Below are positions 26,933 to 35,950 of a stretch of 64,000 nt of DNA, in pieces (position 1 is the first letter of the stretch; the number at the start of each line of letters is the position of its first letter). The position numbers and the translations under genes are program-made. The notes under the pieces were generated by a model. The model saw only the letters and a list, made by a program, of their open reading frames with translations. It did not search any database and was not told the origin of the DNA. The DNA is from Chryseobacterium sp. R2A-55 (GTDB taxonomy: Bacteria > Bacteroidota > Bacteroidia > Flavobacteriales > Weeksellaceae), in the NCBI RefSeq assembly GCF_021401085.1, contig NZ_JACBFP010000007.1, forward strand, positions 94,129-158,128, given 5' to 3'.

Positions 26933-27502
26933 TTAAAATTTGTAATATTCTTGGTAATACTTAAGAAAATCCTCTTTTCTGAAAATCTTCGTTCTGGATT
27001 CCACTTTTTGGATGTTTTTCACCACCTGGTCGTAATTTTCGTCCAAATTATAGTAAAAATCATCAGTGTATAATTTATTGAAATGGACCGGTTTGTTCAG
27101 GTAATTCTTTCCGTCGATTTCGGTGGCACCTCTTGCGGCGATCAGCGAATCTTTATTTAGTCCGTATCCGTAAAACTGTTCGTTGATATAATAATCCTGA
27201 TGTGAAATATTCAGCAAACCACGGTCTTTATTGACATTAAAGGAAGAATCATACAAAAGTTTCCTTTGGTCATCAAAAACAACAATCTTATTTTTTCCCT
27301 TTTTCAAATCAATCCTGAAATTTTGTCCGGACGAAATAATCTTTTCCGCTCCATTATTGATTTTAAAAAAATAAGTATTTTTTGTAGGATTGTCAACCAA
27401 ATAATAATTTTTTTTTGCCAAAAAGACGAAATAAATCCCAAATGCGACGATCACAGCAAAAACCGAGAAGAGCAAACCTTTGGTGGATGGACTTAATTTC
27501 AT
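26933..27502 (-). CDS. Membrane-anchored conserved hypothetical protein
   Basis: A 189-residue protein with a single N-terminal membrane helix (about residues 8-28), followed by a basic, Tyr/Asn-rich extracytoplasmic domain (ISHQDYYINEQFYGYG is characteristic). No named domain is recognised. It is the first gene of a three-gene transcript with ubiE and porT, driven by a TAAATTTG box at 27526-27533. Its place with porT makes an envelope role plausible, but that is only context. Confidence 0.7.
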   Translation of the reverse strand: MKLSPSTKGLLFSVFAVIVAFGIYFVFLAKKNYYLVDNPTKNTYFFKINNGAEKIISSGQNFRIDLKKGKNKIVVFDDQRKLLYDSSFNVNKDRGLLNISHQDYYINEQFYGYGLNKDSLIAARGATEIDGKNYLNKPVHFNKLYTDDFYYNLDENYDQVVKNIQKVESRTKIFRKEDFLKYYQEYYKF

Positions 27503-27525
27503 AATAGTTGGCGTAAAAAACTTTG

Positions 27526-27533
27526 CAAATTTA
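27526..27533 (-). promoter_or_regulatory. -7 box for the ubiE-porT transcript
   Basis: TAAATTTG on the minus strand, 24 nt before the ATG at 27502. Confidence 0.55.
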
Positions 27534-27686
27534 GGGAATATTTTTTTTGTTGGGAATGATTTATCGATAGATCATATAAGGAAATGCGATTCATCTAAAG
27601 TTCAATTTGGAAAAGGCGCTTTAAGCTTTAGGAAAACCTTTAAATTTCTAAATTAATTTCATTTCCTATATTTTTGGATTATTTCT

Positions 27687-27694
27687 TAACTTTG
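27687..27694 (+). promoter_or_regulatory. -7 box for the KAS III-like gene
   Basis: TAACTTTG, 22 nt before the ATG at 27716 and inside an upstream in-frame extension to 27674, so it supports the later start. A second candidate, TATTTTTG, lies at about 27669-27676. Confidence 0.5.
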
Positions 27695-27715
27695 CCTAAA
27701 TTTTCCAGAAAAAAA

Positions 27716-28783
27716 ATGCCCAATACAATTATTATAGGATCAGGAAGTTATATTCCCTCAAAAGTTATCGGTAAAGAACACTTCATGGATTCGGTTTTTT
27801 TTACCGACGAAGGTGACAAAATCAATAAACCGAATGAGGAAATCTTCCAGAAATTCGTAGAAATCACAGAAATCGAGGAAAGAAGATATCTTGAAGATGA
27901 TGAATTCAATTCAGACCTCGGTTACCACGCTGCAAAAGAAGCCATCTACGATGCAGAGATTGATCAGGAAGAATTGGACTATATTATTTACGCCAGTAAT
28001 TTCGGGGAAGTTGACAAAAACGGGATGACCAATTTCATGCCCTCCATGTCTGCAAGAGTGAAAAACAAACTCGGCATCAAAAACAGAAAATGCATCAATT
28101 ACGACATGATTTTCGGTTGTCCGGGTTGGGTGGAAGCAATGATTTTGGCAGACACTTTAATTAAAGCCAAAAAAGCAAAACTGATTTTGGTGGTAGGTTC
28201 TGAGACTTTAAGCAGAGTCACCGACCCTTTTGACAGAAACAAAATGATCTTTGCTGACGGAGCCGGAGCAGTGGTGGTAAAAGCAACAGACGAAGAAAAT
28301 GTAGGAATCATAGCCGATTCCACAGTTTGCGACAATGATGTGGAATTAACTTATCTGGAAAACTCGCCATCATTAAACAAAAATGCAGACCAAAAACCAC
28401 TCTACATCAGAATGATCGGCAGGAAAATCTATGAATACGCTCTGAAAAATGTTCCCATCGCCATCAAGGAGACCATTGACCAAGCTGGTTTGACCATTGA
28501 TGATATCGACAAAATCCTGATCCATCAAGCCAACGCAAAAATGGATTACGCCATGATTTCCAGACTTCATAAACTATATGGAAAAACAAATTACAGCCAC
28601 GATATCGCACCGATGACCATTCAGCAATTCGGTAATTCATCAGTCGCCACCATTCCTACGATGTTTGACCTCATCATCAAAGGTGAAATGAAAGGCCAGA
28701 AATTCAAAGAAAAAGGAAATATCGTTTTCGCTTCCGTGGGCGCTGGAATGAACATTAACGCGATTGTTTATCGCTTTCCATAA
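27716..28783 (+). CDS. 3-oxoacyl-ACP synthase III family protein
   Basis: A 355-residue thiolase-fold enzyme. The catalytic triad is visible as Cys135 (IFGCPGW), His270 (ILIHQANAKM) and Asn307 (QFGNSSVATIP). It is about 30 residues longer than FabH, with an insertion near the N-terminus. That suggests a specialised condensing enzyme rather than the housekeeping KAS III; the acyl substrate is unknown. The ATG at 27716 is chosen because the -7 box lies inside the longer frame. A terminator follows at 28795-28820. Confidence 0.85.
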   Translation: MPNTIIIGSGSYIPSKVIGKEHFMDSVFFTDEGDKINKPNEEIFQKFVEITEIEERRYLEDDEFNSDLGYHAAKEAIYDAEIDQEELDYIIYASNFGEVDKNGMTNFMPSMSARVKNKLGIKNRKCINYDMIFGCPGWVEAMILADTLIKAKKAKLILVVGSETLSRVTDPFDRNKMIFADGAGAVVVKATDEENVGIIADSTVCDNDVELTYLENSPSLNKNADQKPLYIRMIGRKIYEYALKNVPIAIKETIDQAGLTIDDIDKILIHQANAKMDYAMISRLHKLYGKTNYSHDIAPMTIQQFGNSSVATIPTMFDLIIKGEMKGQKFKEKGNIVFASVGAGMNINAIVYRFP

Positions 28784-28794
28784 AAATCATCAAG

Positions 28795-28820
28795 TCCTTC
28801 AAAAAGAAGGATTTTTTTTT
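28795..28820 (+). terminator. Terminator between KAS III-like gene and phosphoesterase
   Basis: TCCTTC (28795-28800) and GAAGGA (28806-28811) pair around five A, followed by nine T. The T-run ends only 4 nt before the ATG of the phosphoesterase at 28825. Confidence 0.75.
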
Positions 28821-28824
28821 AAAA

Positions 28825-30030
28825 ATGCAGAAAAACATTCTCATCTTCACAGGAATTATTTTTGTTCTCGAATTCTATGTTTATCAGGCTTTTAAAACCG
28901 TAACTTCAAACCAATGGTTAAGAGTCGGTTACTGGCTGGTTACTATTTTGGTCTATGGATTTTTCATCTATGAACTATTGGGATTTTCGCGCAGTGAAAG
29001 GGATCATCATAGAATTCAGATCCTCGCGTCGATATTTTTAATCTTTCTGATTCCAAAACTCTTCATCGTCTTTTTTCTGATTTTGGAAGATATCGGCCGG
29101 TTTTTCAGGTACCTGTTCACTTTTTATGCAAAGCCGGATTCCTATTTTCCTGAAAGGCGAAGATTCATCAGTCTGCTCGGATTCGGAATCGCAGGAATTT
29201 TTTCTGCTTTGATCATTGACGGAATCATCTTTGGGAAATACCGGCATTGGGTGAGACAGGTGAAATTGAAAATTCCGGGTTTACCAAATAGTTTTAAAGG
29301 CTACAGAATCATTCAAATCTCCGATGTGCATTCCGGGAGTTTTTTTCATCCCGAAAAATTGCAGCACGCCATCAATTTAATCAATAAACAAAAGCCGGAT
29401 TTGGTAGTTTTTACGGGAGATATGGTGAATAATTTCGCGAGTGAGTTTGAACCTTTCGTTGCATTGTTTTCTTCGATAAAATCAAAAGACGGAAAATTCT
29501 CAATCCTCGGAAACCACGATTATGGCGATTATGCCGAATGGAAGTCGCCCGCAGAAAAAGCCCATAACATCCTGAATCTTATTGAACTCCAAAAGAAGGC
29601 AGGTTTCGAAATGCTCAGAAACGAACACCGCGTCATCGAAAAAAATGGCGAGAAACTCTACATTTTGGGTGTAGAAAACTGGGGCGAAAAACCGTTTCCG
29701 CAATACGGAGATTTGGATAAAGCAGCAGCAGGAATTCCGGCAGAAGCTGCAAAAATCCTGATGAGCCACGATCCTTCCCATTTCGATGCCATCGTGAAAA
29801 AACATCCCTCAAACGTGCAACTCACGCTTTCCGGACATACCCACGGAATGCAATTCGGAATCGACCTTAAGAACATCCGCTGGAGTCCTGCTCAATACCG
29901 TTATAAAAAATGGGCGGATCTGTATGAAAGTGAAGGAAAATACTTGTATGTAAACAGGGGCTTCGGCGTAATTGGCTTTCCCGGAAGAGTGGGAATTGAA
30001 CCGGAGATTACTCTGCTTGAACTATCTTAA
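28825..30030 (+). CDS. Membrane-bound metallophosphoesterase
   Basis: A 401-residue protein with four N-terminal membrane helices (about 5-23, 30-52, 67-90, 110-135) and a calcineurin-like phosphoesterase domain. Its metal-binding motifs are ISDVHSGS, FTGDMVNN, LGNHDYGD and LSGHTHG. The architecture matches YkuE/YpbG-type membrane phosphoesterases thought to act on lipids such as UDP-diacylglucosamine or on nucleotides; the substrate is not determined. No separate promoter was seen, and a hairpin with a T-run abuts the start. Confidence 0.87.
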   Translation: MQKNILIFTGIIFVLEFYVYQAFKTVTSNQWLRVGYWLVTILVYGFFIYELLGFSRSERDHHRIQILASIFLIFLIPKLFIVFFLILEDIGRFFRYLFTFYAKPDSYFPERRRFISLLGFGIAGIFSALIIDGIIFGKYRHWVRQVKLKIPGLPNSFKGYRIIQISDVHSGSFFHPEKLQHAINLINKQKPDLVVFTGDMVNNFASEFEPFVALFSSIKSKDGKFSILGNHDYGDYAEWKSPAEKAHNILNLIELQKKAGFEMLRNEHRVIEKNGEKLYILGVENWGEKPFPQYGDLDKAAAGIPAEAAKILMSHDPSHFDAIVKKHPSNVQLTLSGHTHGMQFGIDLKNIRWSPAQYRYKKWADLYESEGKYLYVNRGFGVIGFPGRVGIEPEITLLELS

Positions 30031-30043
30031 TTTTTGAAAATTA

Positions 30044-30541
30044 ATGACGGCAACTTTCAAAAGAGCATCAGAAAACGATATCGGAATGATCAGAGATTTG
30101 GCGAAAAAATCCTGGAATTCTGCGTATGCAGAGATTCTCAGTCCGGAGCAAATCGATTATATGTTAGGCGAAATGTATTCGGTGGATGAACTGATGAGGC
30201 ACCTACAGAATCCCGGGTTTCCCTATTATTTAATTTTTGTTGACGAAAAACCGGCGGGATTTATAGGCTTTGAATTTAATTATGAAAAAGACACCACCAA
30301 ACTTCACCGGATTTATTTATTAGCGGAAACCCACGGAAAGGGAATAGGAAAAACGGCCATTAATTTTTTGAAAGACGAGGTTAAAAAAATCGGAAATCAC
30401 CGCATCATTTTGAATGTGAACAAAATAAACAATGCAAAAAACGTCTATGAATCACAAGGTTTCCAGATCTACGACGAAGGCGTTTTCGACATTGGTAACG
30501 GATATGTGATGGATGATTACTTGATGGAATTTTTATTTTAA
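30044..30541 (+). CDS. GNAT family N-acetyltransferase
   Basis: A 165-residue GNAT acetyltransferase. The acetyl-CoA pyrophosphate loop reads RIYLLAETHGKGIGKTAINFL (about residues 87-107; the Q/R-x-x-G-x-G/A signature appears as THGKGIG). It is followed by LNVNKINNAKNVYESQGF, with the typical N-x-x-A ... Y-x-x-x-G-F motif of motif B. It lies 13 bp after the phosphoesterase. The acceptor substrate is unknown. Confidence 0.85.
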   Translation: MTATFKRASENDIGMIRDLAKKSWNSAYAEILSPEQIDYMLGEMYSVDELMRHLQNPGFPYYLIFVDEKPAGFIGFEFNYEKDTTKLHRIYLLAETHGKGIGKTAINFLKDEVKKIGNHRIILNVNKINNAKNVYESQGFQIYDEGVFDIGNGYVMDDYLMEFLF

Positions 30542-30621
30542 TTCGGTTTGAAAATTCAGATCCCTATTTTTTTGGTACAATTTTAGAATTGGAAGAAATA
30601 GAACACCAAAAAAATATTATT

Positions 30622-30861
30622 ATGACACGCGCTAACTTGACTTCGAAAATTCAACTGTTTGTTTTGGCACTGATGGCCAATTTCGCAACACTTATTGTAA
30701 AAGCACAGGAAAAAGCACCCGACCTGAAAGTGGATGTGGACGTCAACAAAGGCGGAAACGCGATGGGCAGCGACTGGATGAGCAATCCACTGGTTTGGGT
30801 AATCGGAGCTTTGGTCGTCATTCTATTGGTTGCATTGGTCGCAAAAGGTGGAAGCAAATAG
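30622..30861 (+). CDS. Small exported membrane protein
   Basis: A 79-residue protein with an N-terminal signal-like helix (about residues 8-30, ending VKAQ). A short acidic linker (DLKVDVDVNKGG) and a second membrane helix (about 55-74, VWVIGALVVILLVALVA) follow, with a basic end. The open frame begins at 30589, but the ATG at 30622 gives the clean signal peptide and an A-rich start region. No named family is recognised. A strong terminator follows at 30877-30920. Confidence 0.7.
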   Translation: MTRANLTSKIQLFVLALMANFATLIVKAQEKAPDLKVDVDVNKGGNAMGSDWMSNPLVWVIGALVVILLVALVAKGGSK

Positions 30862-30876
30862 AAATTTTCGCCATTA

Positions 30877-30920
30877 ATCAAGAAAAATCCCGAATCAGCT
30901 GAATCGGGATTTTTCTTGAT
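30877..30920 (+). terminator. Bidirectional terminator between convergent genes
   Basis: A perfect 17-bp stem (arms 30877-30893 and 30904-30920) has A-rich and T-rich flanks inside the arms and a TCAGCTGA palindrome in the loop. It lies between the small membrane protein (+) and alaS (-) and can work in both directions. Confidence 0.85.
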
Positions 30921-31015
30921 CAAGTTCGTTGGTGTAAACTGAAATTCTCGTAAAAATAAAAGAAGTTAAAACAGCAATTAAACTTGGTTAAAGTCATTTA
31001 AGAATTTGGGGACTT

Positions 31016-33673
31016 CTACACTGTTCTTGCTTTTTCCACCGCCGCATCAATTCCAGCAAGGTTTTTTCCACCCGCAGTGGCGAAGCCCGGATTTCCTCCT
31101 CCTCCGCCCTGGATTTCTTTAGCCAATTCCTTCACAATATTTCCGGCGTGGTATTTCGATTCTAAATCCGCAGAAACGCCCACCGTGATCACCGGTTTCT
31201 GATCAGCATCGGAAATAATGATGGTGATGGAATTCGGGATTTCCTTCTTCAGCTGGAACACAATGTCCTTCACGCTTCCAGCATCCATCGTTACTTTTTT
31301 CACCAGAAGTTTTTTGCCTCCGCTTTCCGTGAATTCGTTTTTCCAGTTGGCAGTTTGGGATTTTGCTTTTTCAGCTTTTAATGATTCCAGTTCTGATTTT
31401 AAAAAAGCATTTTCTTCGAGTAATTTCTCTACGGATTTTGCCAAATCTTTCGACTTTAATAAAGTGGAAATTTCTTTTAATTGCTTTTCCAGATTCGCAA
31501 AATATTTGGAGGACTGTTCACCTGAAATCGCTTCGATTCTTCGGATTCCGGCTGCAGTTGAACTTTCGCTCTGAATCTTGAAATGACCGATTTCCCCGGT
31601 TGATTTCACATGGGTTCCACCACACAATTCGCGCGAACTTCCAAACTGGATCATTCTTACATGGTCGCCGTATTTTTCGCCAAAAAGCGCCATCGCTCCT
31701 TTTTCCATCGCTTCGGCAATCGGAATTTCGCGGAATTCCTGCAACGCAATATTCTGTTTGATTTTCGCATTCACTTTATCTTCGACCAATTTCAACTCCT
31801 CTTCGCTCATTTTTGTGAAATGCGAGAAGTCAAAACGCAGATAATCAGGCCCCACAAACGAACCTTTCTGTTCCACGTGAGTTCCCAAAACTTCTCTCAA
31901 GGCTTCATGCAGAAGGTGAGTTACCGAGTGGTTTGCTTGGGTATTGTTTCGGTCTGCGTGATTCACTTTTGCGAAGAAAACGGCTCCTACATCTTTCGGA
32001 AGATCTTTCACCAATGAAATAATGAGGTTGTTTTCCCTTTTGGTGTCTAAAATTTCCACGATATTGCGGCAATCCGTCACATCAAAAACGCTTGGATTGG
32101 AGATATCAAATCCTTCTGTATAGCTCGGAATCAGGATTCCTTTGTCGCCGATCTGTCCACCTCCTTCCGGATAAAATGGGGATTTCGACAAAACGATCTG
32201 ATAAAATTCCCCGTCTTTATTTTCAATTTTTCGATATCTGGTAATGTAGGTTTCCACCTCGGTTTGGTCGTAACCCACGAATATTTCCGGCTTTTCTTCC
32301 AAAATCACCCAATCGTGAACTTTTTGGGCGGAAGATTTTTTGGAACGCTGTTTTTGCTTTTCCATTTCTTCATCGAAACCTTTTTCGTCCACGGTCAATT
32401 GTTTTTCTTCGGCAATGATCCTGGACAAATCTGCCGGAAAACCGTACGTATCGTACAATTCGAAAACTTCAGTTCCCGGAAGCGTTTTTTCTCCTTTCGT
32501 AATGGTTTCATTGATAATCAAATCAATTCTTTTCAAACCAAGTTCAATGGTTTTTAAAAATGAAGATTCCTCTTCCTTAATCACCTCGGTAACCAATTTT
32601 TCCTGCCTGTCAAGTTCGGGAAAAAATGAACCCATCTCGTTTTTTAAAACGGCAACAAGTTGGTAAAGAAACGGTTCCTTCATTCCTAGAAATCTATAGG
32701 AATACGAAATCGCACGCCTCAAAATCCTTCGGATGACGTAGCCTGCACCGCCGTTGGAAGGCAGCTGTCCATCTGCAATCGCAAATGCAACAGCACGAAT
32801 GTGATCCACCACCACGCGAATCGCAATATCTTTTTCGCTTTCCAAAATTCCCCCATATTTTTTTCCGGAAAGTTCTTCCACCTTTGAAATTAAAGGTGTG
32901 AAAACATCGGTATCATAGTTTGATTTTTTTCCCTGAAGCGCCATGCACAGTCGCTCAAACCCCATTCCGGTATCCACATGCTGTTTTGGTAATTTTTCCA
33001 GACTTCCGTCCGCTTTTCGATTGAATTCCATGAAAACAAGATTCCAGATTTCCACCACTTGCGGATGGTCATTGTTCACCAAATCCAATCCCGGAACTTT
33101 CGCTTTTTCTTCTTCAGAACGCAAATCCACATGGATTTCCGAACACGGTCCGCACGGTCCGCTTTCGCCCATTTCCCAGAAATTGTCCTTTTTGTTCCCG
33201 TTGATGATTCGGTCTTCCGATATATGGGATTTCCAGAATTGGTAAGCATCGGTATCTCTTTTCAGATTTTCGGAAGCATCGCCCTCAAAGATGGTTACAT
33301 AGAGATCTTCTTTTGGAATTCCGTAAACTTCCGTCAGCAATTGCCATGCAAATTCAATCGCCTCCTTTTTGAAGTAATCGCCGAAACTCCAGTTTCCCAA
33401 CATTTCGAACATCGTGTGGTGATACGTATCGCGCCCCACATCATCCAAATCGTTGTGTTTCCCCGAAACGCGCAAGCATTTTTGGGTATCTGCAATTCTC
33501 AAACTTGATGGTTCTTTGTAGCCCAGGAAATAATCCTTAAACTGAGTCATCCCAGAATTGGAGAACATCAACGTGGGATCATCTTGTAGAACGATCGGTG
33601 CAGAAGGCACGATTTGGTGTCCTTTGGATTTGAAATAATCTAGAAATTGCTGTCTGATTTGTTGTGAAGTCAT
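31016..33673 (-). CDS. alaS: Alanine--tRNA ligase
   Basis: An 885-residue class II aminoacyl-tRNA synthetase of full length. The N-terminal catalytic domain begins QQIRQQFLDYFKSKGH and includes SGMTQFKDYFLG. The editing domain has the metal site HSVTHLLHEAL ... ELCGGTHV. The C-terminal DHHA1-like domain contains a glycine-rich GGGGGNPGFATAGGK. It charges tRNA-Ala and edits mischarged Ser and Gly. A TAAATTTG box at 33723-33730 gives a leader of about 45 nt. Confidence 0.97.
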   Translation of the reverse strand: MTSQQIRQQFLDYFKSKGHQIVPSAPIVLQDDPTLMFSNSGMTQFKDYFLGYKEPSSLRIADTQKCLRVSGKHNDLDDVGRDTYHHTMFEMLGNWSFGDYFKKEAIEFAWQLLTEVYGIPKEDLYVTIFEGDASENLKRDTDAYQFWKSHISEDRIINGNKKDNFWEMGESGPCGPCSEIHVDLRSEEEKAKVPGLDLVNNDHPQVVEIWNLVFMEFNRKADGSLEKLPKQHVDTGMGFERLCMALQGKKSNYDTDVFTPLISKVEELSGKKYGGILESEKDIAIRVVVDHIRAVAFAIADGQLPSNGGAGYVIRRILRRAISYSYRFLGMKEPFLYQLVAVLKNEMGSFFPELDRQEKLVTEVIKEEESSFLKTIELGLKRIDLIINETITKGEKTLPGTEVFELYDTYGFPADLSRIIAEEKQLTVDEKGFDEEMEKQKQRSKKSSAQKVHDWVILEEKPEIFVGYDQTEVETYITRYRKIENKDGEFYQIVLSKSPFYPEGGGQIGDKGILIPSYTEGFDISNPSVFDVTDCRNIVEILDTKRENNLIISLVKDLPKDVGAVFFAKVNHADRNNTQANHSVTHLLHEALREVLGTHVEQKGSFVGPDYLRFDFSHFTKMSEEELKLVEDKVNAKIKQNIALQEFREIPIAEAMEKGAMALFGEKYGDHVRMIQFGSSRELCGGTHVKSTGEIGHFKIQSESSTAAGIRRIEAISGEQSSKYFANLEKQLKEISTLLKSKDLAKSVEKLLEENAFLKSELESLKAEKAKSQTANWKNEFTESGGKKLLVKKVTMDAGSVKDIVFQLKKEIPNSITIIISDADQKPVITVGVSADLESKYHAGNIVKELAKEIQGGGGGNPGFATAGGKNLAGIDAAVEKARTV

Positions 33674-33722
33674 AGTTGGCTTTTGGCTTTTAGCGATCGG
33701 CTATCTGCAGTTAATAAGATTG

Positions 33723-33730
33723 CAAATTTA
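33723..33730 (-). promoter_or_regulatory. alaS: -7 box of alaS
   Basis: TAAATTTG on the minus strand, 50 nt before the alaS ATG. Confidence 0.55.
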
Positions 33731-33871
33731 GGGATTTTTGGGTGATTTGGAAATTTTGCACCGGTCTAAATTACGGATTTGAACCATTAAGAAAAATAAG
33801 GATTTAAGTACAAAAATGCAGCTGTTGATTAAGGATTGAATTTGTCAACTTAAGGTAGTGGGTAAAGAAAC

Positions 33872-33910
33872 TTCATTTTCTGCACTCCGTTTCGGGACAG
33901 GGAAAATGAA
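33872..33910. repeat. Inverted repeat in the alaS-yceI gap
   Basis: TTCATTTTC (33872-33880) and GAAAATGAA (33902-33910) form a perfect 9-bp inverted repeat around a 21-nt spacer. The 340-bp gap 33674-34013 otherwise holds the alaS promoter and the terminator of the YceI gene. No coding sequence was seen in it. Confidence 0.4.
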
Positions 33911-33952
33911 TTTCCTTTATATTTTGCAAGTAATCTAATGTATAGCTTTTGG

Positions 33953-33986
33953 TAAAAAAAATCCGTTCCCAAAAAATTGAAACGGA
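33953..33986 (-). terminator. Terminator of the YceI gene
   Basis: On the minus strand TCCGTT and AACGGA pair around a 13-nt loop and are followed by eight T. It lies just after the stop codon region of the YceI-family gene. Confidence 0.65.
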
Positions 33987-34013
33987 CATGATGATTCACC
34001 AACTGAAATCAAG

Positions 34014-34673
34014 CTATTTCTTTTCTAATGCCTTAATCAAGATCTGGAGATTCACCTCATCTTTAATGACTCCGTTCGCTACGGGGATCTGGAATTTCAC
34101 GCCGAAATCTTCCCTTTTGATGTCCGTTGGCTCTGTAGCGATGCTCACTTCGCCGTCTTTCAAAGAAATATTCGCATTGAACTTCGCCGGTTTGGATATG
34201 CCTTTGATGGTAAGATTTCCGTCTAAAGTGGTATTATAATCGCCACTTTCGTTGTGGGTAACTTTCGTGATTTCGTAGGAAGCCGTAGGAAATTTTTCCA
34301 CCGCGAAGAAATCTGCGCTTTTCAGATGGGATTCCAGTTTGTTTTTTTGTTCCAAATCGTTTTTCAGATCGACATTTTCAAGTGTTCCCATATCTGCCAC
34401 GAATTTTCCGCCCACGATTTCCCCATTTTGCATGGTCACATCGCCACTTTCAAACTTAATGGTTCCGAAATGGCTGAAATTATCTGACTTAAAGATCTTG
34501 TAGCCTTTCCATTCAATTTTACTGTTTAGGGTATCCACTTGGAATACTGTTCCATTTTTTATGGCAGTAATTTCACCTGAATCTCCGGCAATAGGTTTTT
34601 CTTTCCCACAAGAAATCACCAATAAACCGAAGACTAAAAAAGAAACAATTGAAGCAATGGTTATTTTCTTCAT
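34014..34673 (-). CDS. YceI family lipoprotein
   Basis: A 219-residue lipoprotein with a signal peptide ending in a lipobox (LLVISC, Cys at about residue 22). A YceI-like lipocalin-type barrel follows, with FQVDTLNSKIEWKGYKI, the conserved NLTIKGISKPAKF strand and the ending DEVNLQILIKALEKK. YceI proteins bind isoprenoid or other hydrophobic ligands in the periplasm. The frame is open to 34730, but only the ATG at 34673 (MKKITIASIV) gives a signal peptide. It is divergent from the ABC ATPase gene. Confidence 0.85.
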   Translation of the reverse strand: MKKITIASIVSFLVFGLLVISCGKEKPIAGDSGEITAIKNGTVFQVDTLNSKIEWKGYKIFKSDNFSHFGTIKFESGDVTMQNGEIVGGKFVADMGTLENVDLKNDLEQKNKLESHLKSADFFAVEKFPTASYEITKVTHNESGDYNTTLDGNLTIKGISKPAKFNANISLKDGEVSIATEPTDIKREDFGVKFQIPVANGVIKDEVNLQILIKALEKK

Positions 34674-34736
34674 TGAAAATTTGCGTTTTTTATTGATGCT
34701 AAAATAATAAAAAAAACCTATTAAAGGCAAAAATCT

Positions 34737-34744
34737 TACTTTTG
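34737..34744 (+). promoter_or_regulatory. -7 box directly before the ABC ATPase
   Basis: TACTTTTG, with its last G 5 nt before the ATG at 34749. A leaderless mRNA is predicted. The -33 region has no clear TTG. Confidence 0.5.
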
Positions 34745-34748
34745 CATT

Positions 34749-35681
34749 ATGCTTTTAGAAATCAACCACTTATTTTTTTCCTATTCGCCAGAAAAAAGAC
34801 TTTTTCAAAATTTGAACCTGAAGGTGGCTGCAGGAAAAATCATTGCACTTGCCGGAGAAAGCGGTTGTGGAAAATCCACACTGATTAACCTGATTTACGG
34901 ATTACTGGATTGGGAAGAGGGCGAAATCATTTTTGACGAAAAAACTCTTTTTGGTCCCAAAAACAATATCGTTCCGGGAGAAAATGAAATGAAACTCGTG
35001 GCTCAGAACTATGATTTGATGCCTTACGCGACTGTTTCTGAAAATGTGGGAAAATTCATCTCCAATATCAATCTAAAAGAAAAAAAGGAAAAAATCAGCG
35101 AGCTTTTGGAAGTGGTGGGCCTTTTGGAATATGCCAACATTTTACCGAAATACTTGAGTGGTGGCCAACAACAAAGGGTTGCTATTGCGCGCGCACTTTC
35201 GGTGATGCCAAAACTCCTTTTACTGGATGAGCCATTCAGCAATATAGACTTTTCCAGAAAAGTAGAGCTTCGCGAGAGACTTTTTAGCTATGTGAAAGAG
35301 AAGAACATTTCGCTGATCATTTCCACCCACGAAATCCAGGAAATAATGCCTTGGCTGGACCAAATCATTGTACTTCAAGATGGAAGGCTGATCCAAAATG
35401 ACGGTCCGGAGGAAACTTTCAAAAATCCCTATAATGATTATGTAGCCAAACTTTTTGGTGAGGTGAATGTGTTTTCTAATGCTGAAGTAATCAGGCACAA
35501 TCTTTCAAAAAGTCTTTGGTACCCGCATGAAATTACGATTTCCGAAAACGGTAAAGAAGCCCAGGTTCTGGAAAGCCGCTTCGCGGGAAACCACTATTGG
35601 AACAAAGTCAATTTGGAAACTAAAAATTTGATTATCTATACTTCAGAAAAAATTTCCGGGAAGATTAATTTGGAGTTCTAA
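34749..35681 (+). CDS. ABC transporter ATP-binding protein
   Basis: A 310-residue ABC ATPase with Walker A GESGCGKS (about residues 36-43), Q-loop LVAQNYDLMPYATV, signature LSGGQQQR, Walker B LLLLDEPFSNID and switch His in ISTHEIQE. The C-terminal 80 residues form an extra beta-rich region resembling a TOBE-like regulatory domain, as in FbpC/PotA-type importers. No permease or binding protein gene is adjacent, so the transported substrate and partners must be encoded elsewhere. Confidence 0.87.
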   Translation: MLLEINHLFFSYSPEKRLFQNLNLKVAAGKIIALAGESGCGKSTLINLIYGLLDWEEGEIIFDEKTLFGPKNNIVPGENEMKLVAQNYDLMPYATVSENVGKFISNINLKEKKEKISELLEVVGLLEYANILPKYLSGGQQQRVAIARALSVMPKLLLLDEPFSNIDFSRKVELRERLFSYVKEKNISLIISTHEIQEIMPWLDQIIVLQDGRLIQNDGPEETFKNPYNDYVAKLFGEVNVFSNAEVIRHNLSKSLWYPHEITISENGKEAQVLESRFAGNHYWNKVNLETKNLIIYTSEKISGKINLEF

Positions 35682-35722
35682 AATTTTTGGGACTTCTTTT
35701 TTTGTTTGAATATATCCCAAAG

Positions 35723-35929
35723 ATGCTATTTTTTGAATGTGCGGGAAACAAGATTGTGGATATGGTCTTATGCGACGCGGCTGGATAAAAAATAGTAAAG
35801 AAAAGACATTTCAAGATGGCAGCAGAATATAAAACAGAATTCGATATGCCTTATGAAAGGAAAGGATTCTACCTGATTAAAATATCCGATGGAACCTCTA
35901 CCTCAAACAAAAATTTATCGGTCAATTAG
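35723..35929 (+). pseudogene. Decayed T9SS C-terminal sorting domain
   Basis: Translating 35723-35929 in one frame gives a peptide that aligns with the last 60 or so residues of the cargo protein at 36176. NKIVDMVLCDAAG matches NKMVDMDLYNAAG, then comes an in-frame TAA (35786-35788, where the intact gene has Gln). KIVKKRHF, EYKTEFDM and LIKISDGTSTS then match the rest, ending in TAG at 35927-35929. The catalytic or adhesive part of the original protein is gone. A terminator like that of the intact gene follows. This is a remnant of a duplicated or deleted T9SS cargo gene. Confidence 0.75.
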
Positions 35930-35950
35930 TTTTATAATCAATCATCAATG

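Noticed and set aside
27674..27715. Upstream in-frame start of the KAS III-like gene
   Set aside because: The promoter box at 27687-27694 lies inside this extension, and family members begin at the MPNTIIIG position.
34749..35681. Possible link of the ABC ATPase to the T9SS cargo gene as an export system
   Set aside because: No permease or fusion protein is nearby, and T9SS cargo is exported through Sec and the type IX apparatus, so proximity is not meaningful.
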